From Agrobacterium tumefaciens (GTDB taxonomy: Bacteria > Pseudomonadota > Alphaproteobacteria > Rhizobiales > Rhizobiaceae): a DNA stretch of 64,000 nucleotides. The DNA lies in assembly GCF_005221325.1 (NCBI RefSeq), contig NZ_CP039889.1, positions 1,465,501 to 1,529,500 on the forward strand, in the 5' to 3' direction. The notes under the pieces are model-generated. The model saw nothing but the letters and a program-made list of their open reading frames with translations, was not told the DNA's origin and searched no databases. Of the stretch, positions 50,516-60,049 are shown in pieces. Within the stretch, counting starts at the first letter, position 1, and every line of letters begins with the position of its first letter. The position numbers and the translations under genes were made by a program.

Positions 50516-52389
50516 GTGTTTCCTCCGCACGCCGCGCACCCTCCCCCGTCGCCGATCTCGTGGATGATGTCGTCTCCTGCCTTGAGGCTGGCAAGGCCAT
50601 TCGCCGTGATGTCGGAAAGGATGGCCGGCTGCATATCGACCGGCCGCTGCCGTTCCTCTGCCTGCATCTGACCGGGGGTACGAAAAATCTCGCCGCCCGC
50701 GATATCGCCGCCGCCCATGCATCCTATCTCATCTCTTCCACCATCCAGGAGGCCGCACCGCTGATCGAGGCGGTTGGCGTAGCCATGCGGGAGCGTTTCG
50801 GCGCCTTCATCGTTCTCGATATCGGCGAGTTGGAGCACGATATCCTGCTCGCCGACGATTCCCCCTTCCTGCCGCATTATGAGGTTTCCGTCTCGGCGAC
50901 TTCGGAACCGGAAACCCAGAAAGCCCGCCGGGTCTTCATCAAGGCGGTCTGTGATGCCGAAGTGCGTTTTCGCACGCCGCGCATCACCCGGCCGGAGCCG
51001 GAAGCCGATCCGATCCTCCGGTTTCAGAATGCCGGACTGAATTTTCCCTGCATCAGCGTGCGTTTTGCACCGATCTATCGCCAGCCCGAATCCGGTGCTG
51101 ACTATCCCGGCCTGCGTGAGACGATGATCGCCGATCTCTTCGATGCCGGTCTGCAGGCCTTCTCGTCATTTTCGTCCGGTATGGATGCGCTGAAGGTCAC
51201 CAGCCACCGGGCGCTCGGTCGCAAGGCCTTTGTCGATGCCGTCCGGCGCGCCGACCGCTCGGTTGACGAGATCGTTTCATCCTTCGATTTTCTTCTGTCC
51301 GTCACGCCGATCAATGCCCGCCGGGCCTTCGAGGAATTTCGTGATGGCAACTTCCAGTTTGCGCCGCGCCTGCTTTACCGGCCGCTGGGCGTTGATGTGG
51401 AAGAGCAGAAGCGCAAGCTCTATTCCGTTGTTTTCGATCATCTGGAAGACCCGGTTCTCTATCATCTCTACCGGGAGAAACAGCGGGAGATCGACCTGCA
51501 ACTGACGATGCTTGCGAGCCTGCATCACCGCACCTTCACCGATTTTTCGCGCGCCCTTTATGGTGCCGTCGAACCCGCCCTTCTGACGTTGGCGCTTCGT
51601 GTGCTAGAGGATTGCCCGCGCGGGCAAGAAACCAGCGAAATCGCCATGGTGGATTGTTATGCGGTCGCCAAGAAATCACGGGAAATGGTCGAGGCTTATC
51701 GGGGGGAAGAACCGGAATTCAAGGCCCGTGTCGAAATCCGCGACGACCTGCCGCCCGGTCTGATGGTGACGGGCGAAAAGCTGTTGATCTCCCGTCACAC
51801 GGTCATGGAGCAGCGTCGTGTCGAGGCGCTGCTGTCGCATGAGATCGGCGTGCATCTGCTCACCTATTTCAATGGCTCGTCCCAGGGCCTCAGGCTCTTC
51901 CGCACCGGCCTCTCCGGTTACGAGGGTGTGCAGGAGGGGCTGGCGGTGCTGGCGGAACATCTGGCGGGTGGGATGACGCGCGAACGCCTGCGGCTGGTCG
52001 CCGGCCGCGTCGTCGGCTGCGCTGCCATGCTGGACGGCGCGACTTTCGTGGAAACCTTCCGCATCATGACTCGTGAACATGGTTTCGATGCTGCCGGCGC
52101 CTTCAACATGGTGCTGCGCATCTATCGCGGCGGCGGTCTTTCCAAGGATGCGATCTATCTGCGTGGGCTGGCCGAGGTGCTGGACCATCTGTGCAGGGGC
52201 GGGGCGCTCGACCCCTTCTGGATGGGCAAGATTGCCGCCCAGCATTTCCCTGTCATGCAGGAGCTTGCCCTGCGTGGCCTGCTTCGCCCGCCGGGTGTGA
52301 GACCCGCCTTTCTGCTGCCCGCCAAGGCCAATGAGCGGCTGGAGAAAATACGGGCGGGATTATCAATTGCCGAACTGGCGACATTATAG
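50512..52389 (+). CDS. QEGLA-motif (DUF1704/TIGR02421-type) putative metallopeptidase
   Basis: 625 residues from ATG 50512 (ATGA overlap). The hallmark GYEGVQEGLAVLAEHLAGG lies in the second half, near EALLSHEIGVHLLTYFNGSS, a zinc-type HExxH-like element (HEIGVH). The family has been linked to flavohemoglobin expression and resembles tyrosine-MATCAp metallopeptidases in sequence; both are recalled facts. It may cleave or transfer an amino acid from a substrate made by its operon partners. Confidence 0.8.
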   Translation: MSVSSARRAPSPVADLVDDVVSCLEAGKAIRRDVGKDGRLHIDRPLPFLCLHLTGGTKNLAARDIAAAHASYLISSTIQEAAPLIEAVGVAMRERFGAFIVLDIGELEHDILLADDSPFLPHYEVSVSATSEPETQKARRVFIKAVCDAEVRFRTPRITRPEPEADPILRFQNAGLNFPCISVRFAPIYRQPESGADYPGLRETMIADLFDAGLQAFSSFSSGMDALKVTSHRALGRKAFVDAVRRADRSVDEIVSSFDFLLSVTPINARRAFEEFRDGNFQFAPRLLYRPLGVDVEEQKRKLYSVVFDHLEDPVLYHLYREKQREIDLQLTMLASLHHRTFTDFSRALYGAVEPALLTLALRVLEDCPRGQETSEIAMVDCYAVAKKSREMVEAYRGEEPEFKARVEIRDDLPPGLMVTGEKLLISRHTVMEQRRVEALLSHEIGVHLLTYFNGSSQGLRLFRTGLSGYEGVQEGLAVLAEHLAGGMTRERLRLVAGRVVGCAAMLDGATFVETFRIMTREHGFDAAGAFNMVLRIYRGGGLSKDAIYLRGLAEVLDHLCRGGALDPFWMGKIAAQHFPVMQELALRGLLRPPGVRPAFLLPAKANERLEKIRAGLSIAELATL

Positions 52390-52399
52390 GAGGGGCTTT

Positions 52400-53446
52400 A
52401 TGCGTATCGCATTTTTCGTCAATTCCATCGAAACCGAAGGGCCGAACTACGCCACCGGCCTTCTGGCCATGGCGGCGCTCAATCGCGGCCATGAGGTGGT
52501 CTATCTGACGCCAGGGGATTTTACCCTGCGCTCGGATGACAGCCTGACCATTCACGCCACCGTCCTGCCGAAGGGTAGAATCAAGAAAGGCGAGACGTTC
52601 CATTCCACGCTCCAGGACAAGGCGCTGGAGCGGCGCACCATGGATGTCGAGGAAATCGATGCGCTGATGCTGCGCAACGACCCTTCGCTCGACCAGACGA
52701 CACGGCCATGGGCGGTGCATGCCGGCATTCTCTTCGGGCGGCTTGCCGAACAGCGCGGCGTCGTGGTGCTGAACGATCCAGAGGGTCTGGCGCTTGCGCA
52801 GAACAAGCTCTACTTCCAGAGCTTCCCCGAAATCGTTCGCCCGACCACGATCATCTCGCGCAATGTCGATGAAATCCGCGCCTTTGCCGATGCGCATCCA
52901 AAGGGCGTCATCGTCAAGCCGCTGCAGGGCTCCGGCGGCAAGAACGTCTTCAAGATCGGCTCCAGCAAGGAGACCAATCTCAACCAGATTTTCGAGGCGG
53001 TGAGCCTCGAAGGTTATCTGATCGCGCAGGCCTATCTGCCGGCCGCGAAAGACGGCGATATCCGCTTTTTCATGATGAATGGCCGTCCGCTGATGCGTGA
53101 CGGCAAATATGCCGCCCTTCGCCGCGTGCCGGCCAAGGGCGACCTGCGTTCCAATATCCACGCAAAAGGCACCGCCGAGGCCGTGAAGGTGACGGATGAA
53201 ATCGTGGCGCTTGCCGAGATGGTGCGGCCGAAGCTCGTGGAGGACGGCATGTTCCTCGTGGGGCTCGATATCGTTGGTGACAAGATATTGGAGGTGAACG
53301 TCTTTTCGCCCGGTGGCCTTTCCAATATCCGCGATCTGACAGAGATGGATTTCAGCGATACCATCATCGAGGCCGTGGAAACCAAGATCGCCATGCAGAG
53401 CGCTTCCGCCGGCACGATCTCAAATCGCCTGCTGGCGACTTTGTAG
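52400..53446 (+). CDS. Glutathione synthetase-like ATP-grasp ligase
   Basis: 348 residues from ATG 52400. N-terminal MRIAFFVNSIETEGPNYATG and LDQTTRPWAVHAGILFGRLA. ATP-grasp motif HPKGVIVKPLQGSGGKNVFK (residues about 168-187) and DIVGDKILEVNVFSPGGLSN with the metal-binding Asp/Glu/Asn. Similar to GshB, but the true gshB of rhizobia is elsewhere, so it may ligate a different amino acid. Ends abutting the convergent epimerase gene with no spacer. The cluster of amidohydrolase, QEGLA protein and ligase is a recurrent grouping of unknown product. Confidence 0.8.
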   Translation: MRIAFFVNSIETEGPNYATGLLAMAALNRGHEVVYLTPGDFTLRSDDSLTIHATVLPKGRIKKGETFHSTLQDKALERRTMDVEEIDALMLRNDPSLDQTTRPWAVHAGILFGRLAEQRGVVVLNDPEGLALAQNKLYFQSFPEIVRPTTIISRNVDEIRAFADAHPKGVIVKPLQGSGGKNVFKIGSSKETNLNQIFEAVSLEGYLIAQAYLPAAKDGDIRFFMMNGRPLMRDGKYAALRRVPAKGDLRSNIHAKGTAEAVKVTDEIVALAEMVRPKLVEDGMFLVGLDIVGDKILEVNVFSPGGLSNIRDLTEMDFSDTIIEAVETKIAMQSASAGTISNRLLATL

Positions 53447-54469
53447 TTAGTCCTGCAGCTCGGCCGATTGCATCTGGCGATACCAGGTGACGAGGGCCTT
53501 GATGCCCTCCTCGACTGGGGTCTGCGGCACATAACCGGTCAATGCCCTCAGAAGATCGGGCGAGGCGAAGGTGCGCGGCACATCGCCCTGCTGCATCGGC
53601 AGCATGTTGCGGATCGCCGGCTTGCCGACTGCCTTTTCGATCGTTTCGACGAAGTGCATCAGTTCTACCGGCTGGCCGCCGCCGATATTGACAACGCGGA
53701 ACGGCGCGTGGTGCGAAAGCGTGTCGGTCACGCCTTCCTGCGTCACGCGGTTTTCCTCGGAGGGGATGACGGTGCTCAGCCGGACGATGCCTTCGACCAG
53801 ATCGTCGATATAGGTGAAATCACGGCTCATATTGCCTTGCCCGTAAATATCGATCGGCTGGCCGTTGGAGACGGCATCAACGAATTTGATCGGCGCCATG
53901 TCCGGCCGTCCCCACGGGCCATAGACGGTGAAGAAACGGAAGGCGGTGGTGGGCAGCTTGTGCAGATGGGCATAGCTGTGCGCCATCAGCTCCATCGATT
54001 TTTTGGTGGCGGCATAAAGCGTCATCGGCTCGTCGGCCTTGTCGCTCTCCGCAAATGGGATTTTTTCGTTGGCGCCGTAGATGGAGGAGGTCGATGCCAG
54101 CATCAGGTGCTTGACATCAAGGCTTCTCGCGAGCTCCAGCATGTTGAATGAGCCGATGAGATTGGAATCGATATAGGCGCGCGGATTTTCAAGGCTGTAA
54201 CGAACACCGGCCTGGGCGGCGAGATGGATGATGATCTCAGGTTCTGCGGCCTCCGCCGCCCGCTTTAGCGCATCGGTATCTTCCAGCATGCCGATTTCAG
54301 CCCGGAAGCCGTTGGAGCGGGAAAGGATGGCGTGGCGTTTTTCTTTCAGGCTGACATCGTAATATTTCGTCATGCCGTCGAAGCCGGTCACGAAGTGTCC
54401 CGCATCCAGCAGCCGCTTTGCGACGTAAAAGCCGATGAAGCCTGCCGTACCGGTAACCAGATAACGCAT
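53447..54469 (-). CDS. lspL: UDP-glucuronate 4-epimerase
   Basis: 340 residues. Rossmann NAD site [40 protein letters not shown] and [20 protein letters not shown] with the Y-x3-K pair of extended SDR epimerases. The combination with UDP-glucose dehydrogenase 86 bp upstream strongly suggests UDP-glucuronate to UDP-galacturonate for LPS or polysaccharide. Its stop codon touches that of the convergent ligase gene. Confidence 0.88.
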   Translation of the reverse strand: MRYLVTGTAGFIGFYVAKRLLDAGHFVTGFDGMTKYYDVSLKEKRHAILSRSNGFRAEIGMLEDTDALKRAAEAAEPEIIIHLAAQAGVRYSLENPRAYIDSNLIGSFNMLELARSLDVKHLMLASTSSIYGANEKIPFAESDKADEPMTLYAATKKSMELMAHSYAHLHKLPTTAFRFFTVYGPWGRPDMAPIKFVDAVSNGQPIDIYGQGNMSRDFTYIDDLVEGIVRLSTVIPSEENRVTQEGVTDTLSHHAPFRVVNIGGGQPVELMHFVETIEKAVGKPAIRNMLPMQQGDVPRTFASPDLLRALTGYVPQTPVEEGIKALVTWYRQMQSAELQD

Positions 54470-54555
54470 GATGACTATGTCCCGAATCTGTTGGTGCGTT
54501 TGCGGTTAACCCGAAGCGCGAAAATTGTTTCAGTGAAATTCCAGACGACGAAGCG

Positions 54556-55887
54556 CTAGAGTTCCTTGCCGGCGGTATCCTCATGCGGGCGGCCGACGGC
54601 GGCATAGATGAAACCATGCGCGGCAACTTCATCCGTGCGGTAAATATTGCGCAGGTCCACCAGAACAGGGCTTTTCATGATCGCCTTCAGGCGCGGCAGA
54701 TCAAGCGCGCGGAACTGGTTCCATTCCGTCACGATCACCACGGCATCTGCATCTTGCGCCGCCTCGTAGGGGCCTGTTGCGTATTCGATATCCTCCATCA
54801 GATGGCGGGCATTCGCCATGCCTTCGGGATCGTAACCGACCACTTTTGCCCCACCATCCTGCAGGGTCTGGATGATGGCGATCGCCGGGCTGTCGCGCAT
54901 GTCATCGGTGTTCGGCTTGAAGGTGAGGCCCAGCACGGCGATCTTCTTGCCACGAACGTCGCCGCCCACCGCATTGATGACCTTGCGGCCCATGGCGCGC
55001 TTGCGATTGTCGTTGATGGCAATGGTGGTTTCGATCAGCCGCACCGGCGCATCATAATCCTGCGCGGTCTTGGCAAGCGCCAGTGTATCCTTTGGGAAAC
55101 AGGAGCCGCCATAACCGGGGCCGGCATGCAGGAATTTCGAGCCGATGCGGCCATCGAGACCGATGCCGCGCGACACGTCCTGCACATTGGCGCCGACCTT
55201 TTCGCAGAGGTCAGCCATTTCGTTGATGAAGGTGATCTTCATCGCCAGAAAGGCGTTGGCGGCATATTTGATCAGTTCCGACGCGCGCCGCGTGGTGAAG
55301 AGTAGCGGCGACTGATTGAGGTAGAGCGGACGGTAAACCTCCGTCATGACAGGGCGGGCACGCTCGTCGGAAAGGCCAACGACGATACGGTCCGGCCGCT
55401 TGAAATCCTCGATGGCTGCCCCTTCGCGCAGGAATTCCGGGTTGGACACCACGGCGAAATCGGCGGAGGGGTTTTCCTCGCGAATGATGCGCTCCACCTC
55501 ATCGCCGGTGCCGACCGGAACGGTCGATTTGGTGACGATGACGGTGAAACCATCCAGCGCATGGGCGATCTCTTTTGCCGCCGCATAGACGTAACCGAGA
55601 TCCGCATGGCCATCGCCGCGCCGCGAGGGCGTGCCGACCGCGATGAAGACGACCTCGGCATTGGCGACGGCCGCGGAAAGATCGGTGGTGAAACTCAACC
55701 GGCCGGCCCTGGCGTTGTTGGCGACGATCGTCTCCAGACCCGGTTCGAAGATCGGAATATGGCCGTTTTTCAGGGCCTCGATCTTCTCCGGCATCTTGTC
55801 GACGCAGACCACATCGTGGCCGAAATCTGCAAAACACGCGCCGGACACAAGGCCGACATAACCCGAACCGATCATCACTATCCGCAT
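54556..55887 (-). CDS. rkpK: UDP-glucose 6-dehydrogenase
   Basis: 443 residues. NAD site MRIVMIGSGYVGLVSGACFA, TKSTVPVGTGDEVERIIREE, and the catalytic Cys in GPGYGGSCFPKDTLALAKTA. It oxidises UDP-glucose to UDP-glucuronate, the substrate of the epimerase encoded next. The pair matches the rkpK-lspL locus of rhizobia. A gap of 385 bp upstream is shared with the divergent EamA gene. Confidence 0.93.
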   Translation of the reverse strand: MRIVMIGSGYVGLVSGACFADFGHDVVCVDKMPEKIEALKNGHIPIFEPGLETIVANNARAGRLSFTTDLSAAVANAEVVFIAVGTPSRRGDGHADLGYVYAAAKEIAHALDGFTVIVTKSTVPVGTGDEVERIIREENPSADFAVVSNPEFLREGAAIEDFKRPDRIVVGLSDERARPVMTEVYRPLYLNQSPLLFTTRRASELIKYAANAFLAMKITFINEMADLCEKVGANVQDVSRGIGLDGRIGSKFLHAGPGYGGSCFPKDTLALAKTAQDYDAPVRLIETTIAINDNRKRAMGRKVINAVGGDVRGKKIAVLGLTFKPNTDDMRDSPAIAIIQTLQDGGAKVVGYDPEGMANARHLMEDIEYATGPYEAAQDADAVVIVTEWNQFRALDLPRLKAIMKSPVLVDLRNIYRTDEVAAHGFIYAAVGRPHEDTAGKEL

Positions 55888-56272
55888 TCTTTTTCCTTTC
55901 GGTTAGCGAGGCCATGTTAACTCGGCAGCACCGGCCGGGGAAATCGGCGGGTGAAAAATCGCATGATGATATTTAGCCGCCTTCATGCCCGTCGCCAAGC
56001 GCCACGATCAACACCGGCTAACCTCTTTCCATGACGGTGATGTGATGGCCTTGGCGGGACAAATTTGCCGCACCTCGCAGCCGATTGCATCGATGCGGTG
56101 AGATCGCTCATTTTTGCCTGTTTTGCGGCTTGCACTCATAGGTAGCCGGGTCTAGCCATAGGGTCGAGGATCAAATCTGCCAGACTGTCTGTCCCCTTGG
56201 AGGGGGCGTCCGGGTCGCGTTCCACGCGGCCGGGGGATGCTTTGCGTTGCGGTCGATGTTCGGGGAAGTCAA
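55888..56272. other. Divergent intergenic region of 385 bp
   Basis: The region lies between the UDP-glucose dehydrogenase and EamA-family starts. No open frame with a ribosome site, RNA gene or convincing promoter pair was recognised. The 3' end holds the ribosome site GGGGAAG for the transporter. Confidence 0.5.
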
Positions 56273-57160
56273 ATGCAAAAGGGTTTTCTGCTCGGTCTGT
56301 TCGCTTATGCGACCTTTTCCATGGGCGATGCCACGATCAAGTCGCTGGGATCGCAGATCAGCGTTTTCGAGATCGGTTTTTTCAGTATTCTCTTCTCCGG
56401 CATCTTCATCTTCTTCAGCAAACCGCGTGAGGAAAGGTGGCGCGAATTCTGGCGCATGAGCCGGCCATTCGCGGTGCATGGGCGTGCGATTTCCGGTCTC
56501 TTTGCCGGCATTTTCGGCATCTATGCCTTCACCACCATTCCCCTTGCGGAAGCCTATGCGCTGATCTTCCTGTCACCGCTTTTCGTGACAGTACTTTCCG
56601 CCGTGGTGCTGAAGGAGAATATCGGCCCATGGCGCTGGGCGGCGGTTCTGGCCGGCATCGTCGGCGTCGTCCTCGTCGTGCGGCCGGGCTTCAAGACGCT
56701 GGAACTCGGCCATATCGCCGCCATCGGCGTCGCGTTCCTGGCGGCGATGACCATCGTGCTTTTGCGCTCGCTCGCGGGCAAGGAAAAGCGCACCTCGATC
56801 ATGGGCGTGCTCCTGATTTACGGCCTTACCTTCAACGGCATCGCTTCCATCCCCGATTTCGTCATACCCAACCTGCACCAGCTTCTGGCCTTCGCCTTCA
56901 TCGGCCTTTGCACGGCGACGGGACAGATCACCCTTCTGGTCGCAACCCGCATCGCGCCGGCGAGCCAGATCGCGCCATCGCATTATTCGCAAATACTCTG
57001 GGCCGTGGCGATTGGCATGACCTTCTTTCACGAATATCCTGACGCCGTTGCGGTGCTGGGTCTCGCCGTCATCGCTGGATCGGGACTTTTGACGATGATC
57101 CGTGAAAAGGTAAGGCTCGGCACCGTGCGATGGAACCCGTTTTTCCGCAATCGCCTCTGA
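56273..57160 (+). CDS. EamA-family (DMT) membrane transporter
   Basis: 295 residues from ATG 56273, preceded by GGGGAAG; an earlier frame from 56237 is unlikely. Ten membrane helices in two EamA repeats: MQKGFLLGLFAYATFSMGDA and later VLAGIVGVVLVVRPGFKTLE. The drug/metabolite exporter superfamily usually exports amino acids or metabolites; substrate unknown. Convergent with the LysR gene, 13 bp apart. Confidence 0.88.
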   Translation: MQKGFLLGLFAYATFSMGDATIKSLGSQISVFEIGFFSILFSGIFIFFSKPREERWREFWRMSRPFAVHGRAISGLFAGIFGIYAFTTIPLAEAYALIFLSPLFVTVLSAVVLKENIGPWRWAAVLAGIVGVVLVVRPGFKTLELGHIAAIGVAFLAAMTIVLLRSLAGKEKRTSIMGVLLIYGLTFNGIASIPDFVIPNLHQLLAFAFIGLCTATGQITLLVATRIAPASQIAPSHYSQILWAVAIGMTFFHEYPDAVAVLGLAVIAGSGLLTMIREKVRLGTVRWNPFFRNRL

Positions 57161-57173
57161 TGCGCACAGCTAG

Positions 57174-58076
57174 CTATAACGGCTTGCCAACCTGATCGAG
57201 CAGCCAGGACTGAAAGGCGCGGGCAAGCGCATTGTCCTGCCGCCCTTCCGGCAGGGCGACGTAATAGCTCTTGTCGGTTTGCAGGGGTATGTCGAAGACG
57301 ATTTCGAGGCGGCCGGAGGCGAGTTCCGCCTCGATGAGATATCTGGGTAGAAGGGCGAAACCGATGCCGCTCGCGGCGGCCTCGATGATCATCGAAAACT
57401 GATCGAAACGGCTGCCCTGATAGGCATTGTCAGCCGTCACGCCGTTCATTTCCAGCCATTCCGTCCAGAGTTTCGGCCGCGTCGTGACATGCAGCAGCGG
57501 TTGTCCGGCCAGATCCTGCGCCCGGTCCACGCCTGCGCGGCGGAGCAGGGCAGGGCTCGCGACCGGCACGATCACCTCGTTGCATAAGAACGTGCAGGTG
57601 CCGTGTGCCCAGATTGGCTGGCCGTAGTGAATGGCGAGATCGAAACCTTCCTCATCAAAATCGAAGGGATGCGAGCGCGAGCCGATCGTGATCGTCATAT
57701 CAGGGTTGGCGTCGATGAAGCGGGAGAGGCGCGGCATCAGCCAGCGGCTTCCGAATGTCGGTAATGTTGCGACGGAGAGCGATGCATGCGAGGTTCCGGC
57801 GGAAACCGCACGCACCATCAGCTGTTCGGATTGCTGCAACAGGCGCCGCACATCGGGCAGGAACTTGCGCCCCGCTTCCGAAAGCACGACCCGCCGGCGG
57901 ATGCGCTCGAACAGCTGCATTCCCGTCTGCGCTTCCAGCTCGCCGATCTGTCGGCTGACAGCGCTCTGCGTGAGGTTGAGTTCTTCGGCCGCACGCGTAA
58001 AATTGCCATGCCGTGCCGCGCATTCGAACGCTTGCAGGGTAACGATGTCAGGAACCAGTCTTCTGCGCGGATCCAT
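57174..58076 (-). CDS. LysR-family regulator (GcvA-like)
   Basis: 300 residues. HTH VTLQAFECAARHGNFTRAAE, ELNLTQSAVSRQIGELEAQT. The effector part has LPTFGSRWLMPRLSRFIDAN, PDMTITIGSRSHPFDFDEEG and DLAIHYGQP, typical of the GcvA-like branch. Divergent from the aldehyde dehydrogenase gene at 58284, which it probably regulates. The gap of 207 bp contains a small inverted repeat CGAAT-GAAAA-ATTCG at 58196-58210. Confidence 0.88.
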   Translation of the reverse strand: MDPRRRLVPDIVTLQAFECAARHGNFTRAAEELNLTQSAVSRQIGELEAQTGMQLFERIRRRVVLSEAGRKFLPDVRRLLQQSEQLMVRAVSAGTSHASLSVATLPTFGSRWLMPRLSRFIDANPDMTITIGSRSHPFDFDEEGFDLAIHYGQPIWAHGTCTFLCNEVIVPVASPALLRRAGVDRAQDLAGQPLLHVTTRPKLWTEWLEMNGVTADNAYQGSRFDQFSMIIEAAASGIGFALLPRYLIEAELASGRLEIVFDIPLQTDKSYYVALPEGRQDNALARAFQSWLLDQVGKPL

Positions 58077-58283
58077 TCCATTCTCGCATCAACTTACCCG
58101 CTTTCCTCATTGGAAAAGGGTTGTTATGGCCATATATGATTACGGGAAAGAATGGAACGGTGTTTTCCGGCGTTGCCGGGCCCAGTTTCAAACAACGAAT
58201 GAAAAATTCGGGGAAAGATGAGTGCCGGGAGTTGAAAGCGCCGTATCCACACGGCCTTTCCTCCCCTTTCAACCAAAAGGACG

Positions 58284-59819
58284 ATGGACATGGATGCGAT
58301 GACGAAGCTTGATGTGAAACAGGAAGCCGCGGCTCTGCTCGACAGGATGGGTGTTGCCCGCGATCTTTATACCGGCGGCGACATGGCGTCCTTCAGCCCC
58401 GTCACGGGTGAGCAGATCGCGAGCCTCAAGACTGTGTCGGTAGAGGGTGTCGCAGCCGTGGTCGACAAGGCTGACGCGGCCTTCAGGACCTGGCGTAATG
58501 TACCGGCGCCTCGCCGCGGTGAGCTGATCCGCCTGCTCGGCGAAGAACTCCGCGCCTTCAAGACCGATCTTGGCCGTCTCGTTTCGCTGGAAGCGGGCAA
58601 GATCCCGTCTGAAGGCCTCGGTGAAGTGCAGGAGATGATCGATATCTGCGATTTCGCCGTCGGTCTTTCGCGCCAGCTTTATGGTCTCACCATCGCCACC
58701 GAACGCCCCGGCCACCGCATGATGGAAACCTGGCATCCGCTCGGTGTCGTCGGCGTCATCTCGGCCTTCAATTTCCCCGTCGCCGTCTGGTCGTGGAATG
58801 CCGCGCTTGCCATCGTCTGCGGCAATTCGGTGGTTTGGAAGCCTTCGGAGAAGACCCCGCTGACGGCCCTTGCCGTGCAGGGCATCTTCGAGCGCGCGGC
58901 TGCGCGCTTCGGCGATGCGCCGGAAGGTCTGTCGCAACTGCTGATCGGTGACCGCGCCGTCGGTGAAGCCATGGTGGACAATGCCAAGGTGCCGCTCGTC
59001 TCCGCCACCGGTTCCACCCGCATGGGCCGTGATGTCGGCCCGCGTCTGGCAAAGCGCTTCGCCCGCGCCATTCTGGAGCTTGGCGGCAACAATGCCGGCA
59101 TCGTCTGCCCCTCGGCCGATCTCGACATGGCGCTGCGCGCCATCGCCTTCGGCGCCATGGGCACCGCCGGCCAGCGCTGCACCACACTTCGTCGCCTTTT
59201 CGTGCATGACAGCGTTTATGACGAACTCGTGCCGCGCCTGAAGAAGGCCTATGCCTCCGTCTCCGTCGGCAATCCGCTGGAAAGCGCCGCACTTGTCGGC
59301 CCGCTGGTCGACAAGGCGGCCTTTGACGGCATGCAAAAGGCGCTTGAGGCTGCCAAGGCGGCAGGTGGCGTTGTGAATGGCGGCAGCCGCGTGGATACCG
59401 GTGCGGCAGACGCTTATTACGTGAAGCCGGCACTGGTCGAAATGCCGAAGCAGGTTGGCCCCGTTCTGGAAGAAACCTTCGCGCCGATCCTCTATATCAT
59501 GAAATATAGCGATCTCGATCAGGCGATCGACGCCCATAACGCCGTCGCCGCCGGTCTTTCTTCATCGATCTTCACCCGCGACATTCAGGAATCGGAACGC
59601 TTCCTGTCGTCGGAGGGCTCGGATTGCGGCATCGCCAACGTCAATATTGGCACATCGGGTGCGGAAATCGGTGGCGCCTTCGGCGGTGAGAAGGAAACCG
59701 GTGGCGGCCGTGAATCCGGTTCGGATTCCTGGAAGGCCTATATGCGCCGCGCCACCAACACCATCAACTATTCCAAGGCGCTGCCTTTGGCACAGGGCGT
59801 TTCCTTCGATATCGAATAA
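58284..59819 (+). CDS. amaB: ALDH7-type aldehyde dehydrogenase, probable L-piperidine-6-carboxylate dehydrogenase
   Basis: 511 residues. ALLDRMGVARDLYTGGDMAS near the N-terminus is typical of the AmaB/Pcd subgroup. NAD-binding FNFPVAVWSWNAALAIVCGN, catalytic Glu in ILELGGNNAG, catalytic Cys in GTAGQRCTTLRRLFVHD. It oxidises 2-aminoadipate semialdehyde (in equilibrium with piperideine-6-carboxylate) to 2-aminoadipate in lysine catabolism. The rest of that pathway is not in the window. ATG codons at 58284 and 58290 are both possible starts. Confidence 0.85.
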   Translation: MDMDAMTKLDVKQEAAALLDRMGVARDLYTGGDMASFSPVTGEQIASLKTVSVEGVAAVVDKADAAFRTWRNVPAPRRGELIRLLGEELRAFKTDLGRLVSLEAGKIPSEGLGEVQEMIDICDFAVGLSRQLYGLTIATERPGHRMMETWHPLGVVGVISAFNFPVAVWSWNAALAIVCGNSVVWKPSEKTPLTALAVQGIFERAAARFGDAPEGLSQLLIGDRAVGEAMVDNAKVPLVSATGSTRMGRDVGPRLAKRFARAILELGGNNAGIVCPSADLDMALRAIAFGAMGTAGQRCTTLRRLFVHDSVYDELVPRLKKAYASVSVGNPLESAALVGPLVDKAAFDGMQKALEAAKAAGGVVNGGSRVDTGAADAYYVKPALVEMPKQVGPVLEETFAPILYIMKYSDLDQAIDAHNAVAAGLSSSIFTRDIQESERFLSSEGSDCGIANVNIGTSGAEIGGAFGGEKETGGGRESGSDSWKAYMRRATNTINYSKALPLAQGVSFDIE

Positions 59820-59845
59820 GCCCACCGCATCCTGATTGATCCATA

Positions 59846-59872
59846 TGCCGGCGCCTCGTGCGCCGGCGTTTT
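59846..59872 (+). terminator. Intrinsic terminator after the aldehyde dehydrogenase gene
   Basis: GCCGGCGC-CTCGT-GCGCCGGC stem followed by GTTTTCGTTT on the plus strand, 27 bp after the stop codon. Confidence 0.8.
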
Positions 59873-60049
59873 CGTTTGGGGGCTGAAAACAAGCCGCCGC
59901 CAATATTTGCGGAAATGCCTGATGGCAGCGGAATTTTATTCCTGCGATATCAGTTATATTGAATTATTGTCTCTCTATCGTTTTTGTTGGAAACCCTAGC
60001 ATTGCTCCATATCGCAGACCGGCCAGTGGGGCTGGTGATAGGAGATGAA

